Source: Mycoplasmataceae bacterium
GTDB taxonomy: Bacteria; Bacillota_I; Bacilli_A; Mycoplasmatales; Mycoplasmoidaceae
Length of the DNA: 64,000 nucleotides
Direction of reading: 5' to 3'
Assembly: GCA_020024755.1 (NCBI GenBank)
Contig: JAHHTH010000005.1
Coordinates: 30,415-94,414 of the forward strand
Of the stretch, positions 32,926 through 44,039 are shown one piece after another (the first letter of the stretch is position 1; the number at the start of each line of letters is the position of its first letter). Position numbers and translations under genes: made by a program. The notes under the pieces are model-generated. The model was not told where the DNA came from, made no database searches, and saw only the letters and a list, made by a program, of their open reading frames with translations.

Positions 32926-34752
32926 TTATAACTTCTTAGTTGGGATACCAACTAAAACTTTCTTTTGTTCTTGTTCTTCAGCTATGTCTTTGGTATTAAT
33001 TTTGTAAACGCCAACTATATCTTGATTAGTTGATCTTTCTGAAAGTGGTTTAATGCTAATTGGTTTAGAAACTTGTGTACTAGTTTGTTCTACAGATGAT
33101 TGAACAGATGCTTGTTGTGATTTGATTAATGTTGATTTAACTGTTGTATTAGGTTCAGCTGATACACTTGTTTGAGTGTGGTTAGTTTGGTTAAGGTTGA
33201 TACTAACAGTTCTAGTTATATTAGCTTGAGTAGTTTGTGTTGCACTAACTGTTTTAGTTAATGTAGATTGAGCTGTTGTATTGATTGGTGATCTGTTAAT
33301 CATATTTGCAGTTTGAACTGATTGACTAGCACTAACTGTTTGGTATGATTGAGCTGGTTTAGCAACATTAGCTTTTTTAATCAATAATGGTTTAGCCATT
33401 GCAGGAGCATCTGATGTAGCAGCTTGTCTGTTTGACATGCCCATACTCATTCCCATACCCATTGGGTTTTGTCTTGCAGGAGCTTCGGTTTGTACTGAAC
33501 CTTGAGCATTGAAGTTTTGACTCATGATACTACTTCTAGTATTAATTCCCATTGAGTTTGGTTTAGATTGTTGAATAGGAGATGAGTAAATAGTTGATGA
33601 TGTCTTTAAGCTAGATTGAATATTAGCACCAAATTGATTGTTGTATGCAATTTGATTTTGGATAATTTCATTTACAAGAGCTTGGTTTGCTGCAGCTTTT
33701 GCATTTCTTTCATCAATTAAATCACTAATGTTATTTACATATCCAACTGTTGCAATCTTGTTGTTTGATAATGAGATACCTTTTTGAGCCATTGTTTGCT
33801 TATAGTTTGGTTCATAAGCTTTTGAAGCACCAAATGGAGCTGCTGCATTAATTACAGTAGTTTGTGGTGTGAATAATAAAGTCTTTGCAGGTTTAATATC
33901 AAGTGTTCTAACATTACGACGTTCTTCAACAGGAGCTTGAGCAGCAATTGGTTCTTCTACCATATTAGACATATTTTCAGTTGAAGCAATCATGTCGTCT
34001 AATTGTTTCTTTAATGCATCAATGTTTTCATCACTTGTAACTTCTTTGTTTGAAAGAATATCTCTAAGTTGATCCATATTGCCTTCTTCGTCATCACTTA
34101 GACTAACAATAGCAGCGTTTGGTTCATTGATCTTAGCAAGTTCAGATTCTCTTTCAGATAGTTTGCTTCATAATTTGTCTTGTTCAGAAATTTCTTTTAA
34201 ATATATTTCTTCATAGAATCTAATAACATCTTTATAAATTAAATATTGTTGTGTTGTCATTGTGTCAGGATTCTTGTCTAGGAAATGAACATAGTTTTTA
34301 GAATCTGAGTTTTCACACATAATCTTAATAACTTTATTTCTTTCATATGAATTAAATTTAGATAAGTATTGGTCTAAGATATGTTTCTTTTGTTTGTATT
34401 CATCGAAATATTTACTTGGAACACTATTAATTCAAGTGTCATATTGACTTGCTGGAACTTCCATGTCAACTACATGAAGTAATTGTTTTTCTTCTGCATT
34501 GTGTTGAACTTGGTTAGCACCTGCTGCATTGTTCATTAACATTTCATCTTTAACTTGATCAACAAATTTACCGATGATGTTTGCATCAGATTCATTTTTA
34601 TCTACTACATAATTGTATTTAAAGTGTAATTTTGATCTAATGTAAGGAAGACCATATTTGTGAACTACTCTACCTGTGAAGTTAAAATAGTCATGTGGTC
34701 TTTCATCTCAGTCATAGGCTGACTCTCTTAATAATTTGAATTCGTTTTTCAT
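32926..34752 (-). CDS. Long protein with low-complexity Ser/Thr/Gln-rich tail
   Basis: 608 aa; the frame is continuous from the ATG at 34752 (AGAGGA 6 nt upstream) once TGA is Trp. Residues 1-230 are charged and helical (for example YLSKFNSYERNKVIKI). The second half is poor in hydrophobic residues, rich in Ser/Thr/Gln/Ala, with a Met-Gly run (NPMGMGMSMGMS). No signal peptide. Such composition occurs in mollicute cytoskeletal and terminal-organelle proteins, but no family match is visible. It ends 2 bp before the YebC gene's ATG. Confidence 0.7.
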
Positions 34753-34878
34753 AGACATTCCTCTAAAATATATCAATATATTATATAATTTTATCTTATT
34801 TGCATACAATTTATGGTAAAAAATTGCTCTAATTGGATAAAATATATATGATAAAACACTTATAGGAGGACCAAAATT

Positions 34879-35427
34879 ATGGCTTTAACATTAGATGTTA
34901 CTATTGAAATTCCTAAACATTCAAAAGTAAAATATGAATATGATAGAAAAACTGGAAATATTAGCGTTGACAGAATACTTTATGGACCAAGTGGATACCC
35001 ACAAAACTATGGTTTCATTAAAGAAGCATTAGACTGAGATGGAGACGAATTAGATTGTCTAGTTATTAGTGATCAAGAATTCCCATGTGGAATCATTGTT
35101 CCTACTAGAATCATTGGTGCAATGGAAATGATTGATGGTGGTGAAACTGATACTAAATTAATTGGGGTAATTGATTGTGACCCAAGATATTCACATATTA
35201 ATTCAATTGACGACTTAAATCAACATCTTTTATTAGAAATGAAGGACTTCTTCGAAACATACAAAAACTTACAAAAGAAGAAAGTAGAAATTAAAGGATT
35301 CCAAAAGAAAGATTGAGCTGAAAAAGAATATAAAGAATGTTGTGAATTAATGAACAAATATGGTTCAATGGATAAAAAAGAATTCATTGCTAAAATGCAA
35401 AAAGAACATCCTGAAAAATATAAATAG
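34879..35427 (+). CDS. ppa: Inorganic pyrophosphatase
   Basis: 182 aa family I enzyme. KYEYDRKTGNISVDR near residue 18 and DGDELDCLV (about residue 55) carry the metal-binding Asp residues. It hydrolyses PPi to phosphate, pulling biosynthetic reactions forward. GGAGGA precedes the ATG. The frame has two TGA-Trp codons. Confidence 0.92.
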
Positions 35428-35501
35428 TATAAATTAATATAAATTAAGGTAAAATATTACAAACTAGCATTAATCATGATAATGTGGTTGATGCTAATTA
35501 T

Positions 35502-35579
35502 GGCGGCTTTGGTGAAGTCGGTTAACACACCTGACTGTGACTCAGGCATTCGCGAGTTCGAATCTCGTAGGTCGCCCCA
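35502..35579 (+). tRNA. tRNA-His (GTG)
   Basis: Anticodon arm CTGACTGTGACTCAG gives GTG; T-arm with GTTCGAATC; the CCA end is encoded at 35577-35579. The extra G at 35502 (G-1) faces the discriminator C, the identity mark of tRNA-His. Confidence 0.95.
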
Positions 35580-35590
35580 TTAAAAACAAA

Positions 35591-35620
35591 AAAACTAGGA
35601 GCAATCCTAGTTTTCTTTTA
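35591..35620. terminator. Bidirectional terminator after tRNA-His
   Basis: AAAACTAGGA, GCAA loop, TCCTAGTTTT with a T run on the plus strand and a matching T run on the minus strand for the convergent gene. Confidence 0.75.
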
Positions 35621-35622
35621 TC

Positions 35623-36210
35623 TTATTTGATTGTTTTGATGAACTTGTAGACATTGAAGTCTTTGTGTTTCTTCTTCATTGAGTCTAAACCATTCATATC
35701 TAGCTTAATTGTTTCTACAAGTTTAAAACCATTTCTAGTGTATCATTCATAGTTACAATTTTGATCTGAGAACACTTGGTATTGTTTATGACCTCTTTGT
35801 TTTAATTCATCTTCTCATAGTTTAATTAAGTTAAAACCAATGTTCTTACCTGATACTAGAGAACATAAACAATTTACTTCTGGTAAATTTTTATCTCTTA
35901 ACATATCAATTGTCTTAGTGATACGTTCTTGAAATTTAATAATGTCACCATATTCAGGATTCTTATTAATGATTTTATTCAAAGCTTTAATATCTAAATC
36001 CTTTTTGTGAACACAATCAATAGAACCCATAATTACACCAACTTCTTTTTTATTAATCTCAAAGTTGTAGAAGTAGTTTGAATTTTCGATTCAATACTTA
36101 GCAAAGATTTTGCAAATCTCTGCATTAATTTTTTCATTTTGTAAGTAGTTGTCAAGAACTAAAATCTTTTCAACATAAGTAGCATATTTTTTTGACTTAA
36201 TATATTTCAT
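35623..36210 (-). CDS. GNAT-like acetyltransferase
   Basis: 195 aa. A central strand followed by LVSGKNIGFNLIKLWEDELKQRG resembles the acetyl-CoA-binding V/G helix of GNAT enzymes, and VFSDQNCNYEWYTRNGFKLVE is the typical end of the fold (Tyr-Arg-NGFK). Substrate unknown. A TATAAT box (36220-36225) lies 9 nt before the ATG with no SD, so it is probably leaderless. Confidence 0.75.
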
Positions 36211-36310
36211 AACAATTTTATTATAAAGGAATTAAAGGATATTTTGAAGTAAGTAATATTATTACTTGTTTTAAAAGGTTGCAATTTATAGATAATTGTA
36301 ATTTTCTACA

Positions 36311-36403
36311 TTTTTGGTATATTTTTATATTTTTGGTATATTTTTTATCTTTTTTTGGTATATTTTTATATTTTTGGTATATTTTTTGTCTTTTTTTTGG
36401 TAT
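36311..36403. repeat. T-rich tandem repeat, about 2.3 copies of a 41-bp unit
   Basis: Each 41-bp unit holds two TTTTTGGTATAT boxes, so five GG boxes in all (at about 36316, 36335, 36357, 36376 and 36399). It stands 25 bp before an AAA ATPase gene and 100 bp from the divergent GNAT-like gene; the stretch 36211-36428 contains no gene. Confidence 0.8.
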
Positions 36404-36428
36404 TTTCCTAGTAAAATATAGCTAACAT

Positions 36429-37694
36429 ATGGAAATTAAGAGAATAGCAACTAAAAAATTAGAAAAACTATTGAATATTACAGGAGCAGTGTTAATTACT
36501 GGTCCTAAATTTTGTGGTAAAACGTTTTTAGCTCAATTATGTTGTAAATCATCTATTTTCCTTGATGACTTAGATATTAGTGATGAAATTAAATTAAATA
36601 GAGAAAAAATTATTGAAGGTGAATACCCTAGACTAATAGATGAATGAGAATTAATTCCAAATACATGGGATTGGGTAAGAAGACAAGTAGATAAAGATGG
36701 ATCAAATTATAAAGACGGTTTGTTTATTTTAACTGGTTCTTCTACACCAATTGATTCTGACAAAGTATTCCATTCAGGTGCTGGAAGAATTAGTAGACTT
36801 AAGTTACAAACATTAACATTTGCTGAAATCTATAACTTTGAGGATGATGAATCTATTTCCTTATACAATTTGTTTGATTCAAAATATAAGATGTCAGAAA
36901 TCAAGAACCAAATCAATTTAAAAACTGTTATTAATCAAATGATACTTGGAGGATGACCAGGATTAATATCTAAGAATTTAACTGAATCATGAGATTATGT
37001 AGAATCATATCTAAATTCTGTAAATAAAAAAGAAATTAAGAAACAGTATCAAATTAACTTTAATTCAATTACATATAATTCTGTATTCAAGTCTTTATGT
37101 AGGTTGACAACTACTCAATTGAACAAGTCAAAAATTATTGAGGATCTAAACGGAAACATTAATATCAAAACATTAGAAAAATATTTGCAAATTATATCTG
37201 ATACTTGTTTATCATTTGATGTCAATCCATGAAGAGGATCAAATATAAGATCGTCTTATGTAATGAGAAGCAAACCTAAAACATATATTTGTGATTGTTC
37301 AATTATTGCTTATTTATTATCTGTTCAATCTTGTGATCAATTACTTAAAGATTTAAATACGCTTGGTATTATATTTGAAAACCAAGTTATCAAGGATTTA
37401 AAAGTATATGCTGAAGCAATAGATGCACAAATATATTTTTACAGAGATAGTGATGGCAATGAAATAGATGCAATTATAGAATTAAAAGATGGAAGATGAG
37501 GAGCTATTGAAATAAAACTGTCAGATGAATTGATTCAAAATAAATCTGATAGATTAAACAAAGTTATTGCATCTCTTAATATGGTTGGTCCTAATGCTGT
37601 TCCTTCTTTTAAAGCAATTATTACTAATGCAGATAGATCTTATACTCTAAAAGATGGTACCTTAGTTATCCCTTTTCCTTTGCTAAGACCATAA
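36429..37694 (+). CDS. AAA ATPase with DUF4143 C-terminal domain
   Basis: 421 aa. Walker A ITGPKFCGKTFLA at residues 23-35, a Walker B-like region at RLIDEWELIPN (about 68) with the family's Trp coded by TGA, and FILTGSSTP sensor 1. The C-terminal half (IFENQVIKDLKVYAE...GNEIDAIIE...AIEIK) is the DUF4143 nuclease-like domain with the E..K pattern. These ATPases are widespread but poorly understood and often horizontally moved. A terminator follows. Confidence 0.88.
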
Positions 37695-37699
37695 TAAAC

Positions 37700-37740
37700 A
37701 AAATCTCTAGCCATACATAAAATGACTAGAGATTTTGTTT
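37700..37740. terminator. Bidirectional terminator between AAA ATPase and atpC
   Basis: AAAATCTCTAG, 15-nt loop, CTAGAGATTTT, with T-rich flanks on both strands. Confidence 0.75.
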
Positions 37741-37761
37741 TATATTTTATTAATCATTGAA

Positions 37762-38163
37762 TTATTTAGAAACAATGTCAATGATTTGAGAGTATAGTTC
37801 TTTCTTAGTAGTGTAAAGAATTTTTTGTGATTCTGATTTAGCATTTCTAATGTTTGCATCTAATTGATCAATTTCTTTTTTTAGACTATTGATATCAACA
37901 GATGACTTTTCAACACAATAATCACTAAATACACTAGTTCCTTCTGATTGTACATTTAGTAATCCACCGACTACAACATATTCAGTGAACTTTCCTTCAA
38001 CTTCTACTTTTGAAATACATGGCTTGATTAATCCAACAGTAGGAACCATATTAGCATAAATACCTATGGCACCATTTTGTGTCACTGTTTGAAAACTATT
38101 TGCTTTACCTTTGAATGTAGTTCCTTCAGGTGTTAAAATCTTTAAATCAAATTGTTGAGCCAT
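37762..38163 (-). CDS. atpC: ATP synthase F1 epsilon subunit
   Basis: 133 aa. N-terminal beta-sandwich (FDLKILTPEGTTFKGKANS) and a C-terminal helical hairpin, the part that brakes the rotor in the family. Last gene of the operon; a terminator lies just beyond. Confidence 0.9.
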   Translation of the reverse strand: MAQQFDLKILTPEGTTFKGKANSFQTVTQNGAIGIYANMVPTVGLIKPCISKVEVEGKFTEYVVVGGLLNVQSEGTSVFSDYCVEKSSVDINSLKKEIDQLDANIRNAKSESQKILYTTKKELYSQIIDIVSK

Positions 38164-38188
38164 ATTCTATACCTTTTGTTGTTAATAA

Positions 38189-39604
38189 TTATTTTTTAGA
38201 TTTTTCGTATGATTCGTAAACTTCTTTAATAGTTCCTTTATATAAGAAGTGAACTTCTGGAATGTGGTCAAGTTTACCTTCAATAATTTCTTTGAATCCA
38301 GCTACAGTATCTTTTACCTTAACATACTTACCTGGGTGACCAGAGAATTTTTCAGCTACGAAGAATGGTTGAGATAAGAAGTTTCTAATCTTACGAGCTC
38401 TATTTACAACCATCTTATCTTCTTCAGATAATTCATCTACCCCTAAGATGGCAATGATATCTTGTAATTCATTAAATCTTTGAAGTGTAGTTTGAACTTC
38501 ACGAGCTACTTTATAGTGTTCTAAACCAACAGCTTTAGGTTCTAGTAATCTTGAACTTGAACCAAGTGGATCAATTGCAGGGAAGATACCTAATGAAGCA
38601 ATTGAACGGTCAAGAACTGTTTTAGCATCTAGGTGTGTAAATGTAGTAGCAGGAGCAGGGTCAGTTAAGTCATCGGCTGGTACATATACAGCTTGAACTG
38701 AAGTAATTGATCCTTTCTTAGTTGAAGTAATTCTTTCTTGAAGTTTACCCATTTCATAAGCTAATGTTGGTTGGTAACCTACAGCAGAAGGCATACGACC
38801 TAATAATGCAGACACTTCTGAACCAGCTTGAGTGAAACGGAAGATGTTATCAATGAATAATAAAACGTCTTGTCCGAATTTATCTCTAAATTCTTCAGCC
38901 ATTGTTAAACCTGTTAAAGCAACTCTCATACGAGCACCAGGAGGTTCATTCATTTGACCGAATACTAGTGCAGTTTTATCAATTACACCACCTTCAATCA
39001 TTTCGTAGTAAAGGTCATTACCTTCACGAGTACGTTCCCCAACACCAGCAAATACTGATAAACCACCATGACCTGTAGCAATGTTGTGAATTAATTCTTG
39101 AACTAATACAGTTTTACCAACACCGGCACCACCGAATAAACCAATCTTACCACCTTTTACATAAGGTACAAGTAAGTCGATAACTTTAATACCAGTTTCA
39201 AGTATTTCAGTTTGGTTAGATTGATCTTCATAAGATGGAGCTTCTTGGTGAATAGATCTTAAAGTAGGATTTTTAATTTCAGGTTTACCATCAATAGGTT
39301 CACCAGTAACATTAAACATTCTTCCTAATACATCTTTACCAACTGGAACTGAGATTGGAGCACCTGTATTTTCAACTGGCATACCTCTAACTAAACCATT
39401 AGTAGTATCCATAGAAATACATCTTACAACATCTCCACTCATTAATTGAGAAACTTCTAATACTAATTTAGAACCATGATTGTCAACAACTAAAGCATCA
39501 TTAATTTCTGGCATATTTTCAGCCGAGAACTTAACGTCTACAATTGGACCTAATACTTGGTAAATCTTTCCGATTTTATTTGTGTTTGTTTGTTTACTTG
39601 CCAT
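38189..39604 (-). CDS. atpD: ATP synthase F1 beta subunit
   Basis: 471 aa. Catalytic P-loop GGAGVGKTVLVQELIHN near residue 158, DELSEEDK near 395 and the Walker B-side LLFIDNIFRFTQAGSE. It makes or uses ATP at the F1 catalytic sites. Tightly packed, 25 bp upstream of atpC's start. Confidence 0.96.
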   Translation of the reverse strand: MASKQTNTNKIGKIYQVLGPIVDVKFSAENMPEINDALVVDNHGSKLVLEVSQLMSGDVVRCISMDTTNGLVRGMPVENTGAPISVPVGKDVLGRMFNVTGEPIDGKPEIKNPTLRSIHQEAPSYEDQSNQTEILETGIKVIDLLVPYVKGGKIGLFGGAGVGKTVLVQELIHNIATGHGGLSVFAGVGERTREGNDLYYEMIEGGVIDKTALVFGQMNEPPGARMRVALTGLTMAEEFRDKFGQDVLLFIDNIFRFTQAGSEVSALLGRMPSAVGYQPTLAYEMGKLQERITSTKKGSITSVQAVYVPADDLTDPAPATTFTHLDAKTVLDRSIASLGIFPAIDPLGSSSRLLEPKAVGLEHYKVAREVQTTLQRFNELQDIIAILGVDELSEEDKMVVNRARKIRNFLSQPFFVAEKFSGHPGKYVKVKDTVAGFKEIIEGKLDHIPEVHFLYKGTIKEVYESYEKSKK

Positions 39605-39607
39605 AAT

Positions 39608-40450
39608 CTACTCCTTTGTTTGGCTTCCTGAAATAATTTCAGTAATTTCGTTAGTAATTTTTGCTTGTCTCATTCTGTTGTATTGTAGTTCTAATTTAGC
39701 AATTAAATCATTTGAGTTATCTGTCGCTGTATCCATTGCGTTACGACGTGAAGAGTTTTCACTAATAGTTGATTCAATTAAAGCTCCATAGATAACACTT
39801 GATAAATAACTTGGGATTAATTGTTTGATGATGCTTTCTTTATCTGGTTCATAAGTAATTGCACCATCTGGAACTGCATTTGCTTTTGCAGCTTCGGCAA
39901 CCTTCTCATCAAATGGTAATAAGCTTAAGGTTGCTGGTGAGAAGGTAATTGCATTTATGAATTTAGTGTAATGAATTACCACTCCGTCAATTTTTTGTTC
40001 TTCTAGCAATTTCATAATCAGTTGTACTAATGAAGAACAATCTACATAATTGAAGTTATCAATATTCAAGGCTGGATAGTCCATGTATTGATCTGGTTTA
40101 AGATTTCGTAAGATTGAATCTTTTCCTTTTTTACCAATTTGCAGAACTTTATCTTCTGGTTTTATTTGTGGTAGTGCATGTTTAATCACATTCCCATTAT
40201 ATCCACCACATAAACCTAAGTGAGAAGTTACAATAATGTGTAATTTTTTTGTTCCAGCATATTGTAGATCTTTTTGTTCACTAATCAATTTACCAACTAA
40301 ATCATAATATTCATAATAGTAATCTTTAATCTTTGCATAAATTGATTTTTGCTTTTGTAGTTTACCACTAGCCATTAGTTTCATTGCATTAGTGATCTTA
40401 CAAATTGATTTAGCAGAAACAATTCTTTTCTTTAAATGAATTAATGACAT
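39608..40450 (-). CDS. atpG: ATP synthase F1 gamma subunit
   Basis: 280 aa, usual length. Long N-terminal helix (LKKRIVSAKSICKITNAMKL) and C-terminal helix (NRMRQAKITNEITEIISG) form the rotor shaft. Its ATG overlaps the stop of the preceding unknown membrane gene (TAATG). Confidence 0.95.
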   Translation of the reverse strand: MSLIHLKKRIVSAKSICKITNAMKLMASGKLQKQKSIYAKIKDYYYEYYDLVGKLISEQKDLQYAGTKKLHIIVTSHLGLCGGYNGNVIKHALPQIKPEDKVLQIGKKGKDSILRNLKPDQYMDYPALNIDNFNYVDCSSLVQLIMKLLEEQKIDGVVIHYTKFINAITFSPATLSLLPFDEKVAEAAKANAVPDGAITYEPDKESIIKQLIPSYLSSVIYGALIESTISENSSRRNAMDTATDNSNDLIAKLELQYNRMRQAKITNEITEIISGSQTKE

Positions 40451-41265
40451 TATCTGCTACCTCCTTTGTGACCATCAGAAGACTTATACTTTTGTCTTTC
40501 ATGGTAGTACAATCAATCACCTTTTAATTTCTTACGTTTAGGTTCACGGAAAGGATTTGGTGCATCATGAATAACTGCTGGTACTGCTTTAACAATCATC
40601 TTATCTTCTTTAGATTCTTGTTTTGTCTTTTCTTGTTTTTTTGGTTTTGCTTTTTGAGGTTTCTTTGTTTTATCTTTTTTAGGACTAGCTGATTGTTCCT
40701 TTTGAGCAGCTTTTAATGCTTTTCTTTCCTTCTTAGAAATATGAGGGAAAGCAACATTTAAGAAGCTAGCCACACAATAAACTGTAACTGGTGCTCAAAT
40801 GAAAGCAAAGACAATAAATAAAGCATAACAAATATAACTTAATCTAGTAACAGGAGTATCTACCACTTTTCAAACATCTGGTCTTGATGCTCACATTCAT
40901 GAATACTTATCTAAATCATCATAATAGTTTTCATGCATTACAGCATAGAAATGAGATCTTTGGTCGTTTACTGTGGTACCAGTATTATTTAAAGCAGCTT
41001 GTCATTGTTCTGCTGTTCATGCATTAGCACCATCATTTAAGAAAGCACTATAGTCTTTACTTAGTGTATTATAGATATCTTGTCTAGTAGTATCTACAAA
41101 GATAAGTGATCAAACACAAATTCCAAAACAAATTAAACTAAGAATTCAAAGTAAGATATAGTAAATCTTGAAGCCTCTAGATCTTTGTGATCACTTAGCT
41201 TTAATTCTAGATATACATGTTTCTTTTACTTCTGTGTTAGTTAGAACTGTTTCTTTGTTTTCCAT
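40450..41265 (-). CDS. Unknown membrane protein inside the atp operon (between atpA and atpG)
   Basis: 271 aa. Two membrane segments, about residues 30-55 (IYYILLWILSLICFGICVW) and 148-172 (ICYALFIVFAFIWAPVTVYC), enclose a Trp/Tyr-rich loop of about 90 aa; the C-terminal 90 aa is extremely Lys-rich (KKDKTKKPQKAKPKKQEK) and would be cytoplasmic. It ends with a TAATG overlap into atpG and starts 7 bp after atpA, so it is made with the synthase. Standard operons have nothing here. An assembly factor, anchor or regulator of F1F0 is possible; function unknown. Confidence 0.8.
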
Positions 41266-41272
41266 AGTTTAA

Positions 41273-42859
41273 TTATTTAACCTTTTTAACTGCAAGTTCT
41301 TCTTCTTTTGAAGGTTCTAAGTTACTAGCACTAAAACCTGTTGGGTAAGTATAACCTTTAATACCACTAACAAAAGATTTTACTAATCTCTTTCATTCGT
41401 ATTTTAAACAGTCTGAAATGTCTGGAGTAATTTCTTTTGTTTTAGTTAAGATAGTTATTACTTTTCATTTTGCAATGTCAAAGTATAGTTTTTCTTTAAA
41501 TTCATCCATCTTTTCAACTGGAATGAAATCAATGAAGTGTTCTTTAATACCAAATAATACAATTGTTTCAACGATTTGGTTTAATGGAGAAGCTTGTTTT
41601 TGCTTAATCATAGCTAAAATTCTTTCTCCATGATTTAACACTTTTTCAGTTGCATCATCTAAGTCAGATCCAAATTGGCTGAATGCTTGTAATTCAAAGA
41701 ATGATGCTAATTCAAGTTTAAGTGATGAAGCTGATTGCTTTACACACTTAATTTGAGCAGATGAACCTACTCTGGAAACTGATAACCCAATATCAATTGC
41801 AGGTCTTTGTCCAGCGTTGAATAAGTCAGTTTGCATAAATAGTTGACCATCTGTAATTGAAATAACATTTGTAGGAATATAAGCTGAAATATCACCAGCT
41901 TGAGTTTCAATAATTGGTAATGCAGTAATTGATCCACCACCATTTTCTTCATTAACTCTACAAGCTCTTTCAAGTAGACGTGAATGTAAGTAGAATACAT
42001 CCCCAGGATAAGCTTCACGACCAGGAGGTCTCTTTAATAATAATGATAATGTACGGTAGGCAACGGCGTGTTTAGATAAGTCATCATAAACGATTAAAAC
42101 ATCTTTGCCTTGGCTCATTCAGTATTCAGCTAATGTAATACCAGTGAATGGAGCTAAGTAGTTTAAAGTTGGTAAGTCATCAGCAGATGAGTTTACGATT
42201 GTTGTATATTTTAATGAATCTGTTTCTTCTAATAATCTAACTACGTTTGCAACTGTAGAAGCTTTTTGACCAATAGCTACATAAACACAATATACATCTT
42301 TACCGTTTTGGTTAATGATTGTATCTAAAGCAACTGTTGATTTACCAGTTTGACGGTCACCAATGATTAATTCTCTTTGTCCTTTACCAATTGGGAACAT
42401 TGAGTCAACTGTTAAGATACCTGTTTCAAGTGGTTGGTTAACTGACTTACGAGTCATAACCCCAGGAGCGATTTTTTCAATAGGAGATGTATGTTTTGTT
42501 TTAATTGCACCTTTTCCATCAATAGGTTCACCTAAAGCATTAACAACACGTCCTAAGAATTCATCACCTACTTGGATACTTGAAATCTTTTTAGTACGTT
42601 TTACATCACTACCTTCAGTAATGTTTTCAAACTCACCCATACAAATAATTGAAACAGTTTCTTCTTCTAAGTTAAGTACTAGACCTGTAGATCCATTTTC
42701 GAATTCAACGATTTCATTTAACATTACATCATTTAATCCGCTAGCTACAACAATTCCATCACCAACTGTAAGAACTTTACCGATTTCTGACTCAACTACT
42801 TGATTAGCATAGTTTTTAATATTTTCCTTAATTATGGAAGAAAATCTATTTTGCGCCAT
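41273..42859 (-). CDS. atpA: ATP synthase F1 alpha subunit
   Basis: 528 aa. Nucleotide-binding GDRQTGKSTVALD near residue 170 and the conserved ISVSRVGSSAQ-like end (LSVSRVGSSAQIKC). The frame crosses two TGA-Trp codons (42119, 41465). Non-catalytic regulatory subunit of F1. Confidence 0.96.
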
Positions 42860-42862
42860 ATT

Positions 42863-43402
42863 CTACTTCTTTCTTAAATTGTTTTTGATTAAATCTATTT
42901 TGTTTCTAATTGAGTTATTATAAACAACATCACCATATTCTACTTTGATACCACCAATTAATTTAGTATCAATAATGATGTTAGCTTGAGTTTTTTTAAG
43001 CGTTTTCTTTTCTATTTTGTTTAAGATGCTAGTTACATCTTCTTTTTTAAGTTCAAATGGTGTAAAGATCTTTACTTCAATTACTCCAGTTGAATCATTT
43101 AGGTTTTCATTAAATTTGATTAAGATGTTTTCTAAAAGTTTTTCATCAGCATTATCAACTAAATATAGAAGTAAGTTAACTAAATAATCATTAATCTTTT
43201 TATTAAAGACTTTTTTAATTACTTCTTTCTTATCATTTCCATCAACATTTTTAGAGTTATAGAATTGGACAAAGTCTTTATCTTCATCTAATAATCCTAA
43301 TAATTCTTTTGAATTGTTAATTAATTCTTCTGATGTTTTAGTTTCAATTGCTAATTGGCTTAGTGCATTAGCATATTGAACTGCTGCTTCACTATTTACC
43401 AT
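42863..43402 (-). CDS. atpH: ATP synthase F1 delta subunit
   Basis: 179 aa. N-terminal AVQYANALSQLAIE helix and C-terminal VKIFTPFEL...DTKLIGGIKVEYGD typical of the delta (OSCP) stator protein joining F1 to subunit b. Overlaps atpF by 11 bp. Confidence 0.92.
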   Translation of the reverse strand: MVNSEAAVQYANALSQLAIETKTSEELINNSKELLGLLDEDKDFVQFYNSKNVDGNDKKEVIKKVFNKKINDYLVNLLLYLVDNADEKLLENILIKFNENLNDSTGVIEVKIFTPFELKKEDVTSILNKIEKKTLKKTQANIIIDTKLIGGIKVEYGDVVYNNSIRNKIDLIKNNLRKK

Positions 43403-44018
43403 CTTTGCTTCCTTTATCGAAATTATCTAAAAATTCTTTTACTAACTTATCATTTTCTTCTTTAGTCATTTTTTGTTTAGAAATTTCAGTTACTGCTTCG
43501 AATGCAACATCCATAATTTCTTCTTGCATAGCTTCCTTCATTTGATTTCTTTCAGCTTCAATATTTACTCTTGCATTTTGAATTATTGTGTTAGCTTGTG
43601 ATTCAGCTTTGTGAATAATTTCATCTTGAACTGCAGAAGCTTTAATTGTAGCATTAGTGATCATTGAATTTGCTTCAGCTTGAGTTTTGATTAAGTTTAG
43701 TTCAGCTTCATTTTTGTCTTTTAAAGCTTCTAATTTAGCTTGTTCAGCTTCTTCTCTTTCTTTATTAATGTATTCTTTTCTAGCATCCATTTTTTTGTTA
43801 AATGGTACTCAAACCATTCAAATGATTGTAGTAACAAGAATTACAGCAGCTAATATAACTGCACCAAATACTCAGATATTTGGAAATAATAAGTTAAAGA
43901 TTGTTTCTTGATCAACTGGTGGAGCACCATCAGCACAACTCACTACAAAAGGTAATGATAAGACTAGTACACATAATAGAATAACACTAAAACCAAATAT
44001 TTTCTTTTTGTTATTCAT
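43392..44018 (-). CDS. atpF: ATP synthase F0 b subunit, lipoprotein type
   Basis: 208 aa. The N-terminus (KKKIFGFSVILL...PFVVSC) is a lipoprotein signal with Cys28, as known for mollicute b subunits. A membrane segment (residues 45-70) and a long charged helix (REEAEQAKLEALKDKNEAEL) form the peripheral stalk. Start ATG 44018. Confidence 0.93.
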
Positions 44019-44039
44019 CTTCCTTACTCTTATCCTTTA

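Noticed and set aside
35461..35501. Inverted repeat TTAATCATGATAATG before tRNA-His as an attachment site
   Set aside because: No second copy near the prophage edge could be seen, and the prophage lies 20 kb away.
42363..42803. 146-codon plus-strand frame opposite atpA
   Set aside because: Mirror frame of a highly conserved gene; no SD or promoter.
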